This document shows, piece by piece, positions 16,350 through 25,230 of a stretch of DNA of 64,000 nucleotides (position 1 is the stretch's first letter; each line of letters opens with the position of its first letter). The stretch is from JAHDHW01 sp963793295. GTDB lineage: Bacteria > Bacteroidota > Bacteroidia > Chitinophagales > Saprospiraceae. The notes below the pieces were generated by a model. That model was given only the letters and a program-made list of their open reading frames with translations. It had not been told where the DNA came from and ran no database searches. The stretch covers positions 570,436-634,435 of the forward strand of contig CAWBZX010000013.1 in the NCBI GenBank assembly GCA_963793295.1, written 5' to 3'. Position numbers and translations under genes: made by a program.

Positions 16350-18284
16350 ATGTGGGATAGTCGAAAACTTTTTTACTTGATTTGTGGCCTCAGTGCTTTT
16401 CTTTTGATTTATTGCAATCAAAATATTACAGGAGAAAAAGCAAATCTTTCGTATTTAAATCTAAACGATACCGTTTCTTATGTTGGCATGAATACCTGCA
16501 AGACATGCCATCCAAATATTCACAAAACCTTTATTCATACTGGTATGGGTAGGTCTTTTGACCGCGCCACTTCCGAAAAGAGTTTTGCAGACTTCGGGAG
16601 TTATGCCCTGGTGTTTGATGAAAAATCAAATTTTTATTATAAACCCTTTTTCAGGGATAGCACTTTTTATATTACAGAATTTCGATTAGAAAATGGCGAT
16701 ACCACTCATAGAAGAACAGAAAAGATAAGCTATATCATTGGGTCAGGCCAACATACCAATTCCCATATAATGGATGAGAATGGTTATATTTTTCAGGTGC
16801 CGATCACTTATTATACGCAGGAAAAAAGATGGGATATGGCTCCCGGGTTCAAAGAAGAGAATTTGCGTTTTGATCGATTTTTGACACCAGAGTGCATTAC
16901 TTGCCACAATCATTTTCCAAAACATGTAAATGGATCACTTAATAAATATGAATCGATGCCAAAAGGCATTGAATGTGAGCGGTGTCATGGCCCCGGTGAA
17001 ATTCATGTTCAACAGAAAATGAAGGGTATTTTAGTGGATACTTCCAAATATATTGACTACACGATTGTTAATCCACGAGACCTTCCACGAGAATTGCAAA
17101 TGGATCTTTGTCAGCGTTGCCATCTTCAGGGGGTTGCTGTTTTGGAAGAAGGAAAAACGTTTTTTGATTTCAAACCCGGTATGAAACTCTCCGACGTTTT
17201 CAATGTTTTTTTGCCGAGATATTCCGATTCCCATGAAAATTTTATCATGGCTTCTCAAGCGGATCGTTTGAGAGAAAGTAAATGTTATACCGAATCGGAG
17301 GAATTGACTTGCCTGACTTGCCATAATCCACATTTGAGTATAGAAAGCACAGAAAAAAGTAATTATAACAAAGCTTGTAATTCTTGCCACAAAGACACAA
17401 ATATTTCCTTTTGTTCCCTTTCAAAAACGGCTCTTGACGAAAAAGGTAATAATTGTGTGGCTTGTCATATGCCGCCTTCAGGAAGTATCGATATTCCTCA
17501 TGTAAACATTACAGATCATTTTATCAGTAGAGTGAGGGCTCTAAAAAATAAATCAGTTTCAAATGCTGAAAAAAAAGAAATTGCCCGTTTTTTGGGCTTG
17601 AAAATTTTAACCAAAGAAAAAGCAAGTCCTCTTGAAATGGCAAAAGGTTACATCGCTCAGTATGATAAGTACACCAAAAATGAAGAAATTTTAGACTCTG
17701 CAAAATATTACCTCGATCGTTCCGAACTGGCTATGAATCAAAAAATTAAAACATTGATCCATTATTATTTTGCTGCGGAAGACTATAATAATATTATTAA
17801 AACGGTGAATGAAAATTTGGAAATAGAGATCGCAGATGGCTGGACGGCTTATCGAATTGGAGAAGCATTTTTTAAAAATAACGATTACCCAAAAGCATTA
17901 CTTTTTTATAAAAAAGCTATAACGGCAACACCATATAATCTTGATTTCCAGGAAAAGCTGGGAGCGGCTTATATTGCCATGCAATATTTGCCAAAGGCTA
18001 TGCAGACATTTGAATTTGTCATAAAAGAAAACCCAAAAAGAAAGATCGCCCAGTGTAATCTTGGATATGTAAAAGCACTCATGGGAAAATTTGATGAGGC
18101 TGAAAAACAATATGATTTTGCAATCGCACTTGATCCGGATTATGAACAAGCCTTATTGAATAAAGCAAGTCTCCTTTTCCAAAAAAAGAACAAAGCTGAG
18201 AGTTTGAAGCTTTTAAATCGTATTTTGAAAATCAATCCAGAAAACCAGCAGGCGAATGTTTTGATTGAAATAATAACAAAATGA
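16350..18284 (+). CDS. multihaem c-type cytochrome with C-terminal TPR repeats, probable lipoprotein
   Basis: A 644-residue exported protein. The N-terminus is a signal with a lipobox-like FLLIYC (Cys22). Seven CxxCH haem-binding motifs have first cysteines at residues 50, 182, 209, 254, 321, 343 and 369. The spacing resembles the cytochrome c554 / NrfB-like fold family of multihaem electron carriers. From about residue 400 on the protein is helical with TPR-like repeats (for example YPKALLFYKKAITATPYN and FDEAEKQYDFAIALDPDYEQ), which usually bind protein partners. The stop overlaps the start of the MDR reductase gene by 4 bases (ATGA), so the two are coupled. The electron donor and acceptor are unknown. 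Confidence 0.87.
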   Translation: MWDSRKLFYLICGLSAFLLIYCNQNITGEKANLSYLNLNDTVSYVGMNTCKTCHPNIHKTFIHTGMGRSFDRATSEKSFADFGSYALVFDEKSNFYYKPFFRDSTFYITEFRLENGDTTHRRTEKISYIIGSGQHTNSHIMDENGYIFQVPITYYTQEKRWDMAPGFKEENLRFDRFLTPECITCHNHFPKHVNGSLNKYESMPKGIECERCHGPGEIHVQQKMKGILVDTSKYIDYTIVNPRDLPRELQMDLCQRCHLQGVAVLEEGKTFFDFKPGMKLSDVFNVFLPRYSDSHENFIMASQADRLRESKCYTESEELTCLTCHNPHLSIESTEKSNYNKACNSCHKDTNISFCSLSKTALDEKGNNCVACHMPPSGSIDIPHVNITDHFISRVRALKNKSVSNAEKKEIARFLGLKILTKEKASPLEMAKGYIAQYDKYTKNEEILDSAKYYLDRSELAMNQKIKTLIHYYFAAEDYNNIIKTVNENLEIEIADGWTAYRIGEAFFKNNDYPKALLFYKKAITATPYNLDFQEKLGAAYIAMQYLPKAMQTFEFVIKENPKRKIAQCNLGYVKALMGKFDEAEKQYDFAIALDPDYEQALLNKASLLFQKKNKAESLKLLNRILKINPENQQANVLIEIITK

Positions 18285-19303
18285 GAAAACGTAAATCCTA
18301 CCGACTTAAACCTGGAAATATAACTAACCTCAAAATCGTCGAAGAGTCACTTTCCGAGCCAAAAGACGATGAAGTTACCGTTGAAGTGCGATCGATCGGT
18401 TTGAACTTCGCTGATCTCTTCGCGATTTGGGGATTGTACAGCGCTACTCCAAAAGGAGAATTTGTACCGGGTTTGGAATACTCAGGAGTGATTGCAGCTG
18501 TTGGGAAAGCTGTGAAAAACGTTAAAGTCGGAGATCGGGTAATGGGAGTAACACGTTTTGGGGCTTATACCACACATTTGAATATTGACCACCGCTATGT
18601 TATTGCTTTGCCGGATGATTGGGATTTTCCAACAGGAGCCGGATTTTTGGTGCAAATGCTGACCGCTTACTATGGGTTGATTCATTTGGGAAACTTACAA
18701 CAAAATCAAACGGTTTTGATCCATTCTGGTGCTGGAGGCGTTGGCCTGTTTGCAAACAGAATAGCGAAGAAATATAATGCTTTTACAATCGGAACAGTTG
18801 GGAGTGCATCGAAAGTTGACTTTTTAAAAAAGGAAGGTTATGACAAGGTTATCATCCGGGGAAATGATTTTAAAGAGCAACTAAAAGAAAGTTTGGCCGG
18901 GCGGGATTTGAATATTGTGATGGAATGTATTGGTGGTGAAATTTTTATGGCCGGTTATTCACTACTGGCACCGATGGGCCGTATGGTTGTTTATGGTTCG
19001 GCTCGCTACGCATCGCCGGGTGACAAACCAAATTATCTTAAAATGATGTATCTATTTTTCACCCGGCCAAAAATTGATCCGCAAAAAATGATCGAAACCA
19101 ATAAAGGCATTTTAGGATTTAACTTGATTTGGCTATACGAACAAGTGGATTTGATGCATCAGATTTTAGGGGAAGTGAGTCAATTGAATATTGAAAAACC
19201 TCACATTGGGCACCAATTTGACTTTGAAAATCTGATAGACTCCATCAAGCTTTTTCAAACAGGAAAAACGATTGGAAAGGTAGTAGTTAATGTAAATGCT
19301 TAA
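18281..19303 (+). CDS. zinc-independent MDR oxidoreductase (quinone reductase / VAT-1-like)
   Basis: A 340-residue medium-chain dehydrogenase/reductase. It has the N-terminal GroES-like domain (GLNFADLFAIWGLY, FVPGLEYSGVIAAVG, VGDRVMGVTRFGAY) and a Rossmann domain with the NAD(P)H site HSGAGGVGLFA (149-158). The cysteine and histidine ligands of zinc-dependent alcohol dehydrogenases are lacking, which fits quinone-oxidoreductase members. Translation is coupled to the multihaem cytochrome gene by the ATGA overlap. Its 3' end shares TTAA with the stop of the convergent AMP nucleosidase gene. Confidence 0.88.
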   Translation: MRKRKSYRLKPGNITNLKIVEESLSEPKDDEVTVEVRSIGLNFADLFAIWGLYSATPKGEFVPGLEYSGVIAAVGKAVKNVKVGDRVMGVTRFGAYTTHLNIDHRYVIALPDDWDFPTGAGFLVQMLTAYYGLIHLGNLQQNQTVLIHSGAGGVGLFANRIAKKYNAFTIGTVGSASKVDFLKKEGYDKVIIRGNDFKEQLKESLAGRDLNIVMECIGGEIFMAGYSLLAPMGRMVVYGSARYASPGDKPNYLKMMYLFFTRPKIDPQKMIETNKGILGFNLIWLYEQVDLMHQILGEVSQLNIEKPHIGHQFDFENLIDSIKLFQTGKTIGKVVVNVNA

Positions 19304-20073
19304 AATCGAAGATGTTTGACTGTCAGCGAGTTGTTGATGAGTTGTTTTAATGAATCGATCCCGATTTTGAGGTGTAATTCCACAAAATGTTTGGTTACCT
19401 GTTTGTCACTATTTTCCGTTTTTACACCTTCAGGAATCATTGGCATATCAGAAACCAAAAGCAAAGCTCCGGAGGGAATGTGGTTTTTAAAAGCGGCAAT
19501 GAAAATAGTAGCGGTTTCCATGTCAACGGCAATCGGACGAAGTGTTTTCAAGTATCTTTTAAAATCACGGCGATGTTCCCAAACGCGTTTGTTTGTGGTA
19601 TAAACGGTACCCGTCCAGTAATCTTTATTATAATCGCGTATCGTTGTAGAAATTGCTTTTTGCAGGGCAAACGAAGGCAAAGCAGGTACCTCAGGAGGAA
19701 GATAATCGTTGGAGGTTCCTTCACCACGAATAGCTGCTATCGGCAAAATCAAATCTCCGACTTTGTTTTTAGTATTTTTTAACCCACCGCATTTTCCAAG
19801 AAAAAGGCAGGCTTTTGGCTGAACAGCTGTGATAAGGTCGATGATTGTTCCCGCATTGGGGCTACCCATTCCAAAATTGATAATTGTTATTTCTCCGGCA
19901 GTTGCAGATAACATTGAACGATCTTCTCCTTTGATGGGCACACCATTCCATTCTGCAAACAATTTGACATAATTGCTAAAATTTGTTAATAAAATGTATT
20001 TACCGAATTCATCCAGTGCCGTCCCAGTGTACCGAGGTAACCAATTATCAACGATTTCTTTTTTGGTTTTCAT
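19300..20073 (-). CDS. amn: AMP nucleosidase
   Basis: A 257-residue enzyme of the purine phosphorylase (PNP/UDP) fold in the short Bacteroidota form of AMP nucleosidase. It splits AMP into adenine and ribose 5-phosphate. Visible are the phosphate/ribose-binding segment INFGMGSPNAGTIIDL (65-80), FLGKCGGL (91-98), and the nucleoside-binding motif VDMETATIF (183-191). It lacks the long N-terminal domain of the E. coli enzyme. The gene starts 35 bases after carB on the same strand, so both are probably transcribed together. Confidence 0.88.
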   Translation of the reverse strand: MKTKKEIVDNWLPRYTGTALDEFGKYILLTNFSNYVKLFAEWNGVPIKGEDRSMLSATAGEITIINFGMGSPNAGTIIDLITAVQPKACLFLGKCGGLKNTKNKVGDLILPIAAIRGEGTSNDYLPPEVPALPSFALQKAISTTIRDYNKDYWTGTVYTTNKRVWEHRRDFKRYLKTLRPIAVDMETATIFIAAFKNHIPSGALLLVSDMPMIPEGVKTENSDKQVTKHFVELHLKIGIDSLKQLINNSLTVKHLRF

Positions 20074-20108
20074 GGATTGGATGTTTCTGTATTTAAAAAA
20101 TACTTTTC

Positions 20109-22925
20109 CTATCGGGTCAAATACATTGAACGGTTGCGGTCAAGTTCTCGGAAATACGGATCTTTAGTATCTTTGATAAAATAAATCGCTTCTCCGGTGG
20201 ATTTCATTTCCGGTCCAAGATTTTTATCCACATTTGGAAATTTGTCGAAAGAAAATACAGGAACTTTTATCGCATAACCTTCCAGCTTTTTTTCAATTTT
20301 AAAATCTTTAAGCATATGTGTTCCGATCATTACTTGCGTCGCAATTTTCAAATAGGGCACCTGATATGCTTTGGCGATAAAAGGGGTGGTGCGGGAAGCT
20401 CTGGGGTTTGCTTCAATCACATATACTTTTTCTCCTTTTATAGCAAACTGAATATTGATGAGGCCTTTAATGTCTAAAGCAAAAGCGAGTCTTCTCGTAT
20501 ATTTTTCCATCGTTGCAATCACATTTGCCGAAAGACTATACGGTGGCAAAACCGCTGAACTATCACCCGAATGAATACCTGCAGGTTCAATATGTTCCAT
20601 GATTCCCATAATATGAACTTCCTCTCCGTCGCAGATCGCATCGATTTCAGCCTCCTGAGCTCTTTCCAAAAACTGATCAATTAATACTTTATTGTCGGGC
20701 AAATGTTTGAAAATACTAAGCACATGGCGCTCTAGTTCATCGTCGTTGATGACAATCCGCATGCGTTGCCCACCCAAAACATAGGAAGGCCTTACCAATA
20801 CCGGATAGGTCACTCTGGCAGCAATTTCAAGAGCTTCATCAGTATCAGTTGCAGCGCCGTACTCCGGATATGGAATTTCAAGTTCTTTCAACAAATCAGA
20901 AAACGCACCACGGTCTTCTGCAAGATCCATTGCTTTAAAACTCGAACCAAATATTTTAATGCCGTTTTTGTGAAACTGCTCTGCGAGTTTCAAAGCAGTC
21001 TGCCCGCCAAGCTGGACAATAACACCTTCCGGTTTTTCAAGCTCGATGATTTCCTTTATATGTTCCCAAAAGACCGGTTCGAAATACAGTTTGTCAGCGA
21101 TATCAAAGTCCGTTGAAACAGTTTCGGGATTACAATTAATCATAATCGCTTCATATCCTGCTTCTTTTATGGCCAAAAGTCCATGAACACAGCAATAATC
21201 AAATTCAATGCCTTGTCCAATCCGATTAGGCCCTGAACCCAATACGATGATTTTCTTTTTATCGGAAGGGATACTTTCGTTTTCTTCGTCAAAAGTAGAA
21301 TAATAATAAGGGGTTTGTGCTTCAAATTCAGCAGCGCAGGTATCCACAACCTTGTAAGTTCGGCGGATGTTAAGCTTGTATCGTTGACGGGTTACTTCCT
21401 TTTCGTTGATACGCAACAGCCATGCAATCTGAGCATCAGAATACCCGACTTCTTTCAATTGTCTGAAAAAGTCAGCCGGTATATCCTCCGCTACATTATA
21501 GCGCAAAACACGCTCTTCCATTTTGACCAATCGCTTTATTTGTTTAATAAACCAGGGATCAATCAATGTTAATTTTTGAACGGTTTTTTCTGGAACACCG
21601 AGTCGCAACGCATCCTTCAAACGATAAATTCGGTCATCACTGACTTGTTCCAAACGATCTAAAATATCAGAAGTTCGGATCCATTCCTTTTTATCAGCAC
21701 CCAGGCCTGTCCGATTGTTTTCCTGTGATTGACAAGCTTTTTGCAATGCTTCCAGAAAATTTCGGCCGATCGCCATCACTTCACCAACGGACTTCATCTG
21801 AAGGCCAAGGCGATGGTCGGCTCCGTGGAATTTTGAAAAATTCCATCGCGGCATTTTTACGATTACATAATCGAGGGTAGGTTCAAAAAAGGCGGAAGTT
21901 GTTTTTGTAATTTGATTTTTCAGTTCATCCAGCTTATAACCTATGGCGAGTTTTGCAGCAATCTTTGCAATGGGATAACCGGTAGCTTTACTGGCCAGAG
22001 CAGAAGAACGCGAAACCCGTGGGTTGATTTCAATGGCGATTAATTTTTCCGTTTCAGGGTCTTGTGCAAACTGTACATTACAGCCTCCGGCAAAATTTCC
22101 TAATGAGCGCATCATTCTTATGGCATCATTTCGCATTTGCTGGTAAGCAGTATCAGAAAGAGTCATCGCAGGAGCGACGGTAATACTGTCACCGGTATGA
22201 ATTCCCATTGGATCAAGGTTTTCAACCGTACAAATGATGACTACATTATCATTACTATCTCTCAGCAATTCCAATTCAAACTCTTTCCAACCTAAAACGG
22301 CTTTTTCTACTAAAACTTCGTGCGTTGGTGATGCATTAAGTCCTCTTCGCAGCGCCTCATCAAATTCTTCGGGAATATGCACAAAACCACCACCTGTTCC
22401 ACCAAGCGTATAAGAAGGTCGTATCACCAGTGGGAAGCCAATTTTTTGAGCAGCTTCTTTTCCTTCCAAAAAAGAATTAGCAATGAAAGAAGGTGCTACG
22501 CCCATTCCGATATCAACCATCAGTTTTCGGAAGGCTTCGCGATTTTCTGTCAATTCGATGGCATCAAGATCCACGCCGATCAATTTGACATTGTATTTCT
22601 CCCATACCCCTTGTTTGCCAGCTTCAATGGCAAGATTGAGGGCTGTTTGTCCACCCATCGTTGGTAAAACGGCATCAATTTGCCGTTCTTCCAAAATTTG
22701 AATGATGCTTTCAACCGTTAACGGAAGTAAATAAATATTATCTGCAGTGACCGGATCGGTCATGATGGTTGCCGGATTAGAATTGATGAGTGTAACTTCA
22801 ATTCCTTCTTCTCTAAGAGAACGGGAAGCCTGGGTTCCGGAATAATCAAATTCACAAGCTTGTCCAATGATGATTGGTCCACTTCCGATGATGAGGACGG
22901 ATTTGATCGATGTATCTCTAGGCAT
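20109..22925 (-). CDS. carB: carbamoyl-phosphate synthase large subunit, form without C-terminal MGS domain
   Basis: A 938-residue synthase with two ATP-grasp halves. The first begins IKSVLIIGSGPIIIGQACEF and contains GGTGGGF; the second begins KKIIVLGSGPNRIGQGIEFD and contains QLGGQTALKLAEQ. The oligomerisation domain (about 400-550) lies between. It makes carbamoyl phosphate for pyrimidines and arginine. The protein ends right after GPEMKSTGEAI and some 20 further residues, so the ~130-residue MGS-like allosteric domain of E. coli CarB (1073 aa) is missing. I recall flavobacterial CarB proteins of similar length, so this looks like a lineage feature rather than a truncation. carA is not in the window. 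Confidence 0.95.
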   Translation of the reverse strand: MPRDTSIKSVLIIGSGPIIIGQACEFDYSGTQASRSLREEGIEVTLINSNPATIMTDPVTADNIYLLPLTVESIIQILEERQIDAVLPTMGGQTALNLAIEAGKQGVWEKYNVKLIGVDLDAIELTENREAFRKLMVDIGMGVAPSFIANSFLEGKEAAQKIGFPLVIRPSYTLGGTGGGFVHIPEEFDEALRRGLNASPTHEVLVEKAVLGWKEFELELLRDSNDNVVIICTVENLDPMGIHTGDSITVAPAMTLSDTAYQQMRNDAIRMMRSLGNFAGGCNVQFAQDPETEKLIAIEINPRVSRSSALASKATGYPIAKIAAKLAIGYKLDELKNQITKTTSAFFEPTLDYVIVKMPRWNFSKFHGADHRLGLQMKSVGEVMAIGRNFLEALQKACQSQENNRTGLGADKKEWIRTSDILDRLEQVSDDRIYRLKDALRLGVPEKTVQKLTLIDPWFIKQIKRLVKMEERVLRYNVAEDIPADFFRQLKEVGYSDAQIAWLLRINEKEVTRQRYKLNIRRTYKVVDTCAAEFEAQTPYYYSTFDEENESIPSDKKKIIVLGSGPNRIGQGIEFDYCCVHGLLAIKEAGYEAIMINCNPETVSTDFDIADKLYFEPVFWEHIKEIIELEKPEGVIVQLGGQTALKLAEQFHKNGIKIFGSSFKAMDLAEDRGAFSDLLKELEIPYPEYGAATDTDEALEIAARVTYPVLVRPSYVLGGQRMRIVINDDELERHVLSIFKHLPDNKVLIDQFLERAQEAEIDAICDGEEVHIMGIMEHIEPAGIHSGDSSAVLPPYSLSANVIATMEKYTRRLAFALDIKGLINIQFAIKGEKVYVIEANPRASRTTPFIAKAYQVPYLKIATQVMIGTHMLKDFKIEKKLEGYAIKVPVFSFDKFPNVDKNLGPEMKSTGEAIYFIKDTKDPYFRELDRNRSMYLTR

Positions 22926-22964
22926 TTAAACGCTTTAGTTTAAGTGTTGCTTAAAATTTGGCTG

Positions 22965-22972
22965 CAAATATA
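22965..22972 (-). promoter_or_regulatory. -7 box TATATTTG for carB-amn
   Basis: On the minus strand this reads TATATTTGCAGC, a perfect TAnnTTTG match. It lies about 40 bases upstream of the carB ATG, a normal leader length. Confidence 0.5.
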
Positions 22973-23018
22973 GAAAATGAATAAGAAATAAAGACTTAAA
23001 TTCTTAAAAAGAAAATAA

Positions 23019-23711
23019 CTATTCAACAACTTTAATGTCTATGGGAGAGGTGTAATACTCCACCACTGAAAGTATTGCCTGGTTTTCATCCTGGGCTTTC
23101 CGGAACTGTTTTTTCACCAAATAAAGTTGGCCGTCTCCGAGAGTGAGCGTAGCCAGATCTTTTGCAGGAATAAATACCTCAGAGAGGCTTGTTGGGCCTT
23201 TGATTGAAGTACTTGAAGCTTTGTTGCCTTTATCCGTAAACATAAACACCAGACTTTGAGACGGATCGAGCGCTTCCCCTTCCCAAACTACAGTGACTCC
23301 TTTATTTTTATGAATCTTTCCTTCTTTGATTGAAAATGCACCGACTGCCGGCATACTTAAATCGTAATTGATGGGTACGCCTTCGTTATTATGATAACTA
23401 AAATCCAGGTTTTCGCTGAAAGGTCCTTTACGATTGAGCATATAGCGTATCCCTCTTTCACCAAGATCCTGTTTATCCATTGCACTGCTTTGAAAAGCTA
23501 TGTTTGAAAATTCCTTTGGTACAGCAATTTCCAAAGAATCTCCTTCCTTAAAATAAGCCAATGCACGTAATTCTCTTTCCTGTTCCAAGTATCTTACTTC
23601 ATAATTTATAAAAAGCGGCTTGGCTTTTATCTGATTGTTTTTTTCATTTGTTTGGCAAGCGCTCATTAGCAAAATGATTTGCGCAAAAACAAAAATGTAG
23701 CGGTATTTCAT
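23019..23711 (-). CDS. predicted lipoprotein of unknown function
   Basis: A 230-residue protein with a signal peptide and lipobox LMSAC (Cys19), so it is predicted to be lipid-anchored. The mature part looks mostly beta (alternating hydrophobic residues, many short turns). I recognise no domain. It lies between carB and a divergently transcribed dehydrogenase, with its own TATATTTG box upstream (23743-23750). Nothing in the context suggests a role. Confidence 0.72.
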   Translation of the reverse strand: MKYRYIFVFAQIILLMSACQTNEKNNQIKAKPLFINYEVRYLEQERELRALAYFKEGDSLEIAVPKEFSNIAFQSSAMDKQDLGERGIRYMLNRKGPFSENLDFSYHNNEGVPINYDLSMPAVGAFSIKEGKIHKNKGVTVVWEGEALDPSQSLVFMFTDKGNKASSTSIKGPTSLSEVFIPAKDLATLTLGDGQLYLVKKQFRKAQDENQAILSVVEYYTSPIDIKVVE

Positions 23712-23742
23712 TATTATTTTGATGGATTTTTTTAATTGTTTT

Positions 23743-23750
23743 CAAATATA
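23743..23750 (-). promoter_or_regulatory. -7 box TATATTTG for the lipoprotein gene
   Basis: A perfect TAnnTTTG match on the minus strand, about 32 bases upstream of the lipoprotein start codon. Confidence 0.45.
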
Positions 23751-23867
23751 AATATTTTCTTCAAATGTTGAATAGGCAGGAAGGGAGTCCTGTTTTTAAA
23801 TTTTTGAAATGAATGGGATTTATGTCTAAAATATTATCTTTAACAGTTCGAATAAAAGGTAAAATTA

Positions 23868-24818
23868 ATGTTGAAAAAAGTACTGGTAACTGATGGCGTT
23901 CATCCTTTATTGATTGAAGGTTTGGAGGCAGATGGATTTTATTGTGAATACCAACCTGATATTTCATTGGACAGCGTTATAGATATCATTCGAGATTTTG
24001 AGGGCTTGATTATAAATAGTAAAATATTGGTGGATCGCCTTCTTTTAGATAGAGCATCTAAACTTCGATTTGTAGGTCGACTTGGTTCCGGAATGGAAAT
24101 TATCGACCAGGAATACGCTGCAATAAAAGGGGTGGCGGTCTTGAGTGCTCCGGAAGGCAATTGTAACGCAGTTGCTGAACAAGCGCTTGGAATGTTGTTG
24201 GCATTAGCGAATAATTTGTTGCGTGCCGATAGAGAGGTACGTAACAAAATTTGGCAGCGTGAGAAAAACCGTGGTTTTGAAATTATGGGCAAAACTGTGG
24301 GGATCATTGGTTTTGGCCACACCGGGAGTGCTTTTTCAAAAAAGCTCTCTGGCATGGGGGTGAAGGTTTTGGCTTATGATAAATACAAAACAAATTACAC
24401 TTCGGATTACCCGCACGTTGAAGAAGTAACAATGTCAAAGATATTTGAACAGTCGGATATCATAAGTTTTCATTTACCACTTACCGAAGAAACGAAGCAT
24501 CTGGTTAATCTGACTTTTATAGAAAAGTGTAAAAAAGGAGTTATTTTTATCAACACCTCCAGAGGTCATGTAATCAAAACGACAGATTTGATTGCTGGTT
24601 TAAGTTCCGGAGATATAGGTGGTGCGTGCTTGGATGTGTTTGAAAATGAAAAACCGAATTCCTGCTCAGAAGAAGAACATCAATTATATGATCGGTTATT
24701 TTCCTTTGAAAACATAGTTGTTTCGCCACATATAGCGGGCTGGACAATTGAATCAAAACGTCGGTTGGCAGATATTCTATTAAATAAGATTAGAAAAGTA
24801 TTAAAACAAGCGAATTAA
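23868..24818 (+). CDS. D-2-hydroxyacid dehydrogenase (phosphoglycerate-dehydrogenase-like)
   Basis: A 316-residue NAD-dependent dehydrogenase. The dinucleotide-binding motif is GFGHTG (148-153) after GKTVGII. The catalytic triad is visible: Arg232 in NTSRGHVI, Glu261 in LDVFENEKP and His288 in SPHIAGWT. The length fits the short SerA-like, ACT-less branch, or glyoxylate/hydroxypyruvate reductase-like enzymes; the substrate cannot be fixed. No ser gene neighbours it. A TATCTTTA box lies at 23835-23842. Confidence 0.87.
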   Translation: MLKKVLVTDGVHPLLIEGLEADGFYCEYQPDISLDSVIDIIRDFEGLIINSKILVDRLLLDRASKLRFVGRLGSGMEIIDQEYAAIKGVAVLSAPEGNCNAVAEQALGMLLALANNLLRADREVRNKIWQREKNRGFEIMGKTVGIIGFGHTGSAFSKKLSGMGVKVLAYDKYKTNYTSDYPHVEEVTMSKIFEQSDIISFHLPLTEETKHLVNLTFIEKCKKGVIFINTSRGHVIKTTDLIAGLSSGDIGGACLDVFENEKPNSCSEEEHQLYDRLFSFENIVVSPHIAGWTIESKRRLADILLNKIRKVLKQAN

Positions 24819-24825
24819 TTTTTGC

Positions 24826-24833
24826 TATATTTG
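24826..24833 (+). promoter_or_regulatory. -7 box TATATTTG at head of the long leader
   Basis: A perfect TAnnTTTG match 8 bases after the dehydrogenase stop, directed towards the TonB-dependent receptor operon. No convincing -33 element is seen. Confidence 0.38.
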
Positions 24834-25156
24834 GGTCCCCTTCAAAATCGATACATTGCATTTTAATCCCATTTTTGAAACCTGACTTATAAATATAAGA
24901 CGGTGATTGGAGACCTTTACAATTTATTAACTTGCATTCATATTAAGTTAATCAACCGGAACCCAATCAACTCAGAAAATATTGCATTCACCTTTTTTAG
25001 TCAGCATAATTAAATGTTTTGAATTAATAAAGTTGAGTTGGGAAGTGGTTGCGGACTTGAAAAGAAAAGGATCAACTATTAAAATTAATATTTTTTTTTA
25101 CAGGCTGGATATGTCATATTATTGTCACGGCTTAATTAATTTTTTTTGAAAAGAGT

Positions 25157-25171
25157 GTTAATTTTATTAAC
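25157..25171. promoter_or_regulatory. dyad GTTAA-N5-TTAAC upstream of the TonB receptor gene
   Basis: A perfect inverted repeat (extended to TGTTAA/TTAACA, 25156-25172) 59 bases before the receptor ATG. A dyad of the same half-sites and spacing lies in the sprA leader at 54117-54131. It is a candidate binding site for a shared regulator. Confidence 0.4.
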
Positions 25172-25230
25172 ATTGTGCGGTTACACGAAAAACAAAATCT
25201 TTAGTCAAACTTTTACTAAAACAGAATTAT

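Larger units (their letters stand above)
24819..25230. other. 412-base gene-free region: long leader of the TonB-receptor operon
   Basis: No plausible gene is present. The region holds a TATATTTG box at 24826-24833 (+), which would give a leader of about 390 bases to the receptor gene or start a separate small RNA. It also holds a T9 tract near 25091 preceded only by a weak hairpin, and the dyad at 25157-25171. The rest is A/T-rich sequence without recognisable RNA structure. Confidence 0.6.

Noticed and set aside
20109..22925. carB as a truncated pseudogene
   Set aside because: Both ATP-grasp halves are intact and the end is in a natural domain border; similar lengths are known in the phylum as far as I recall.
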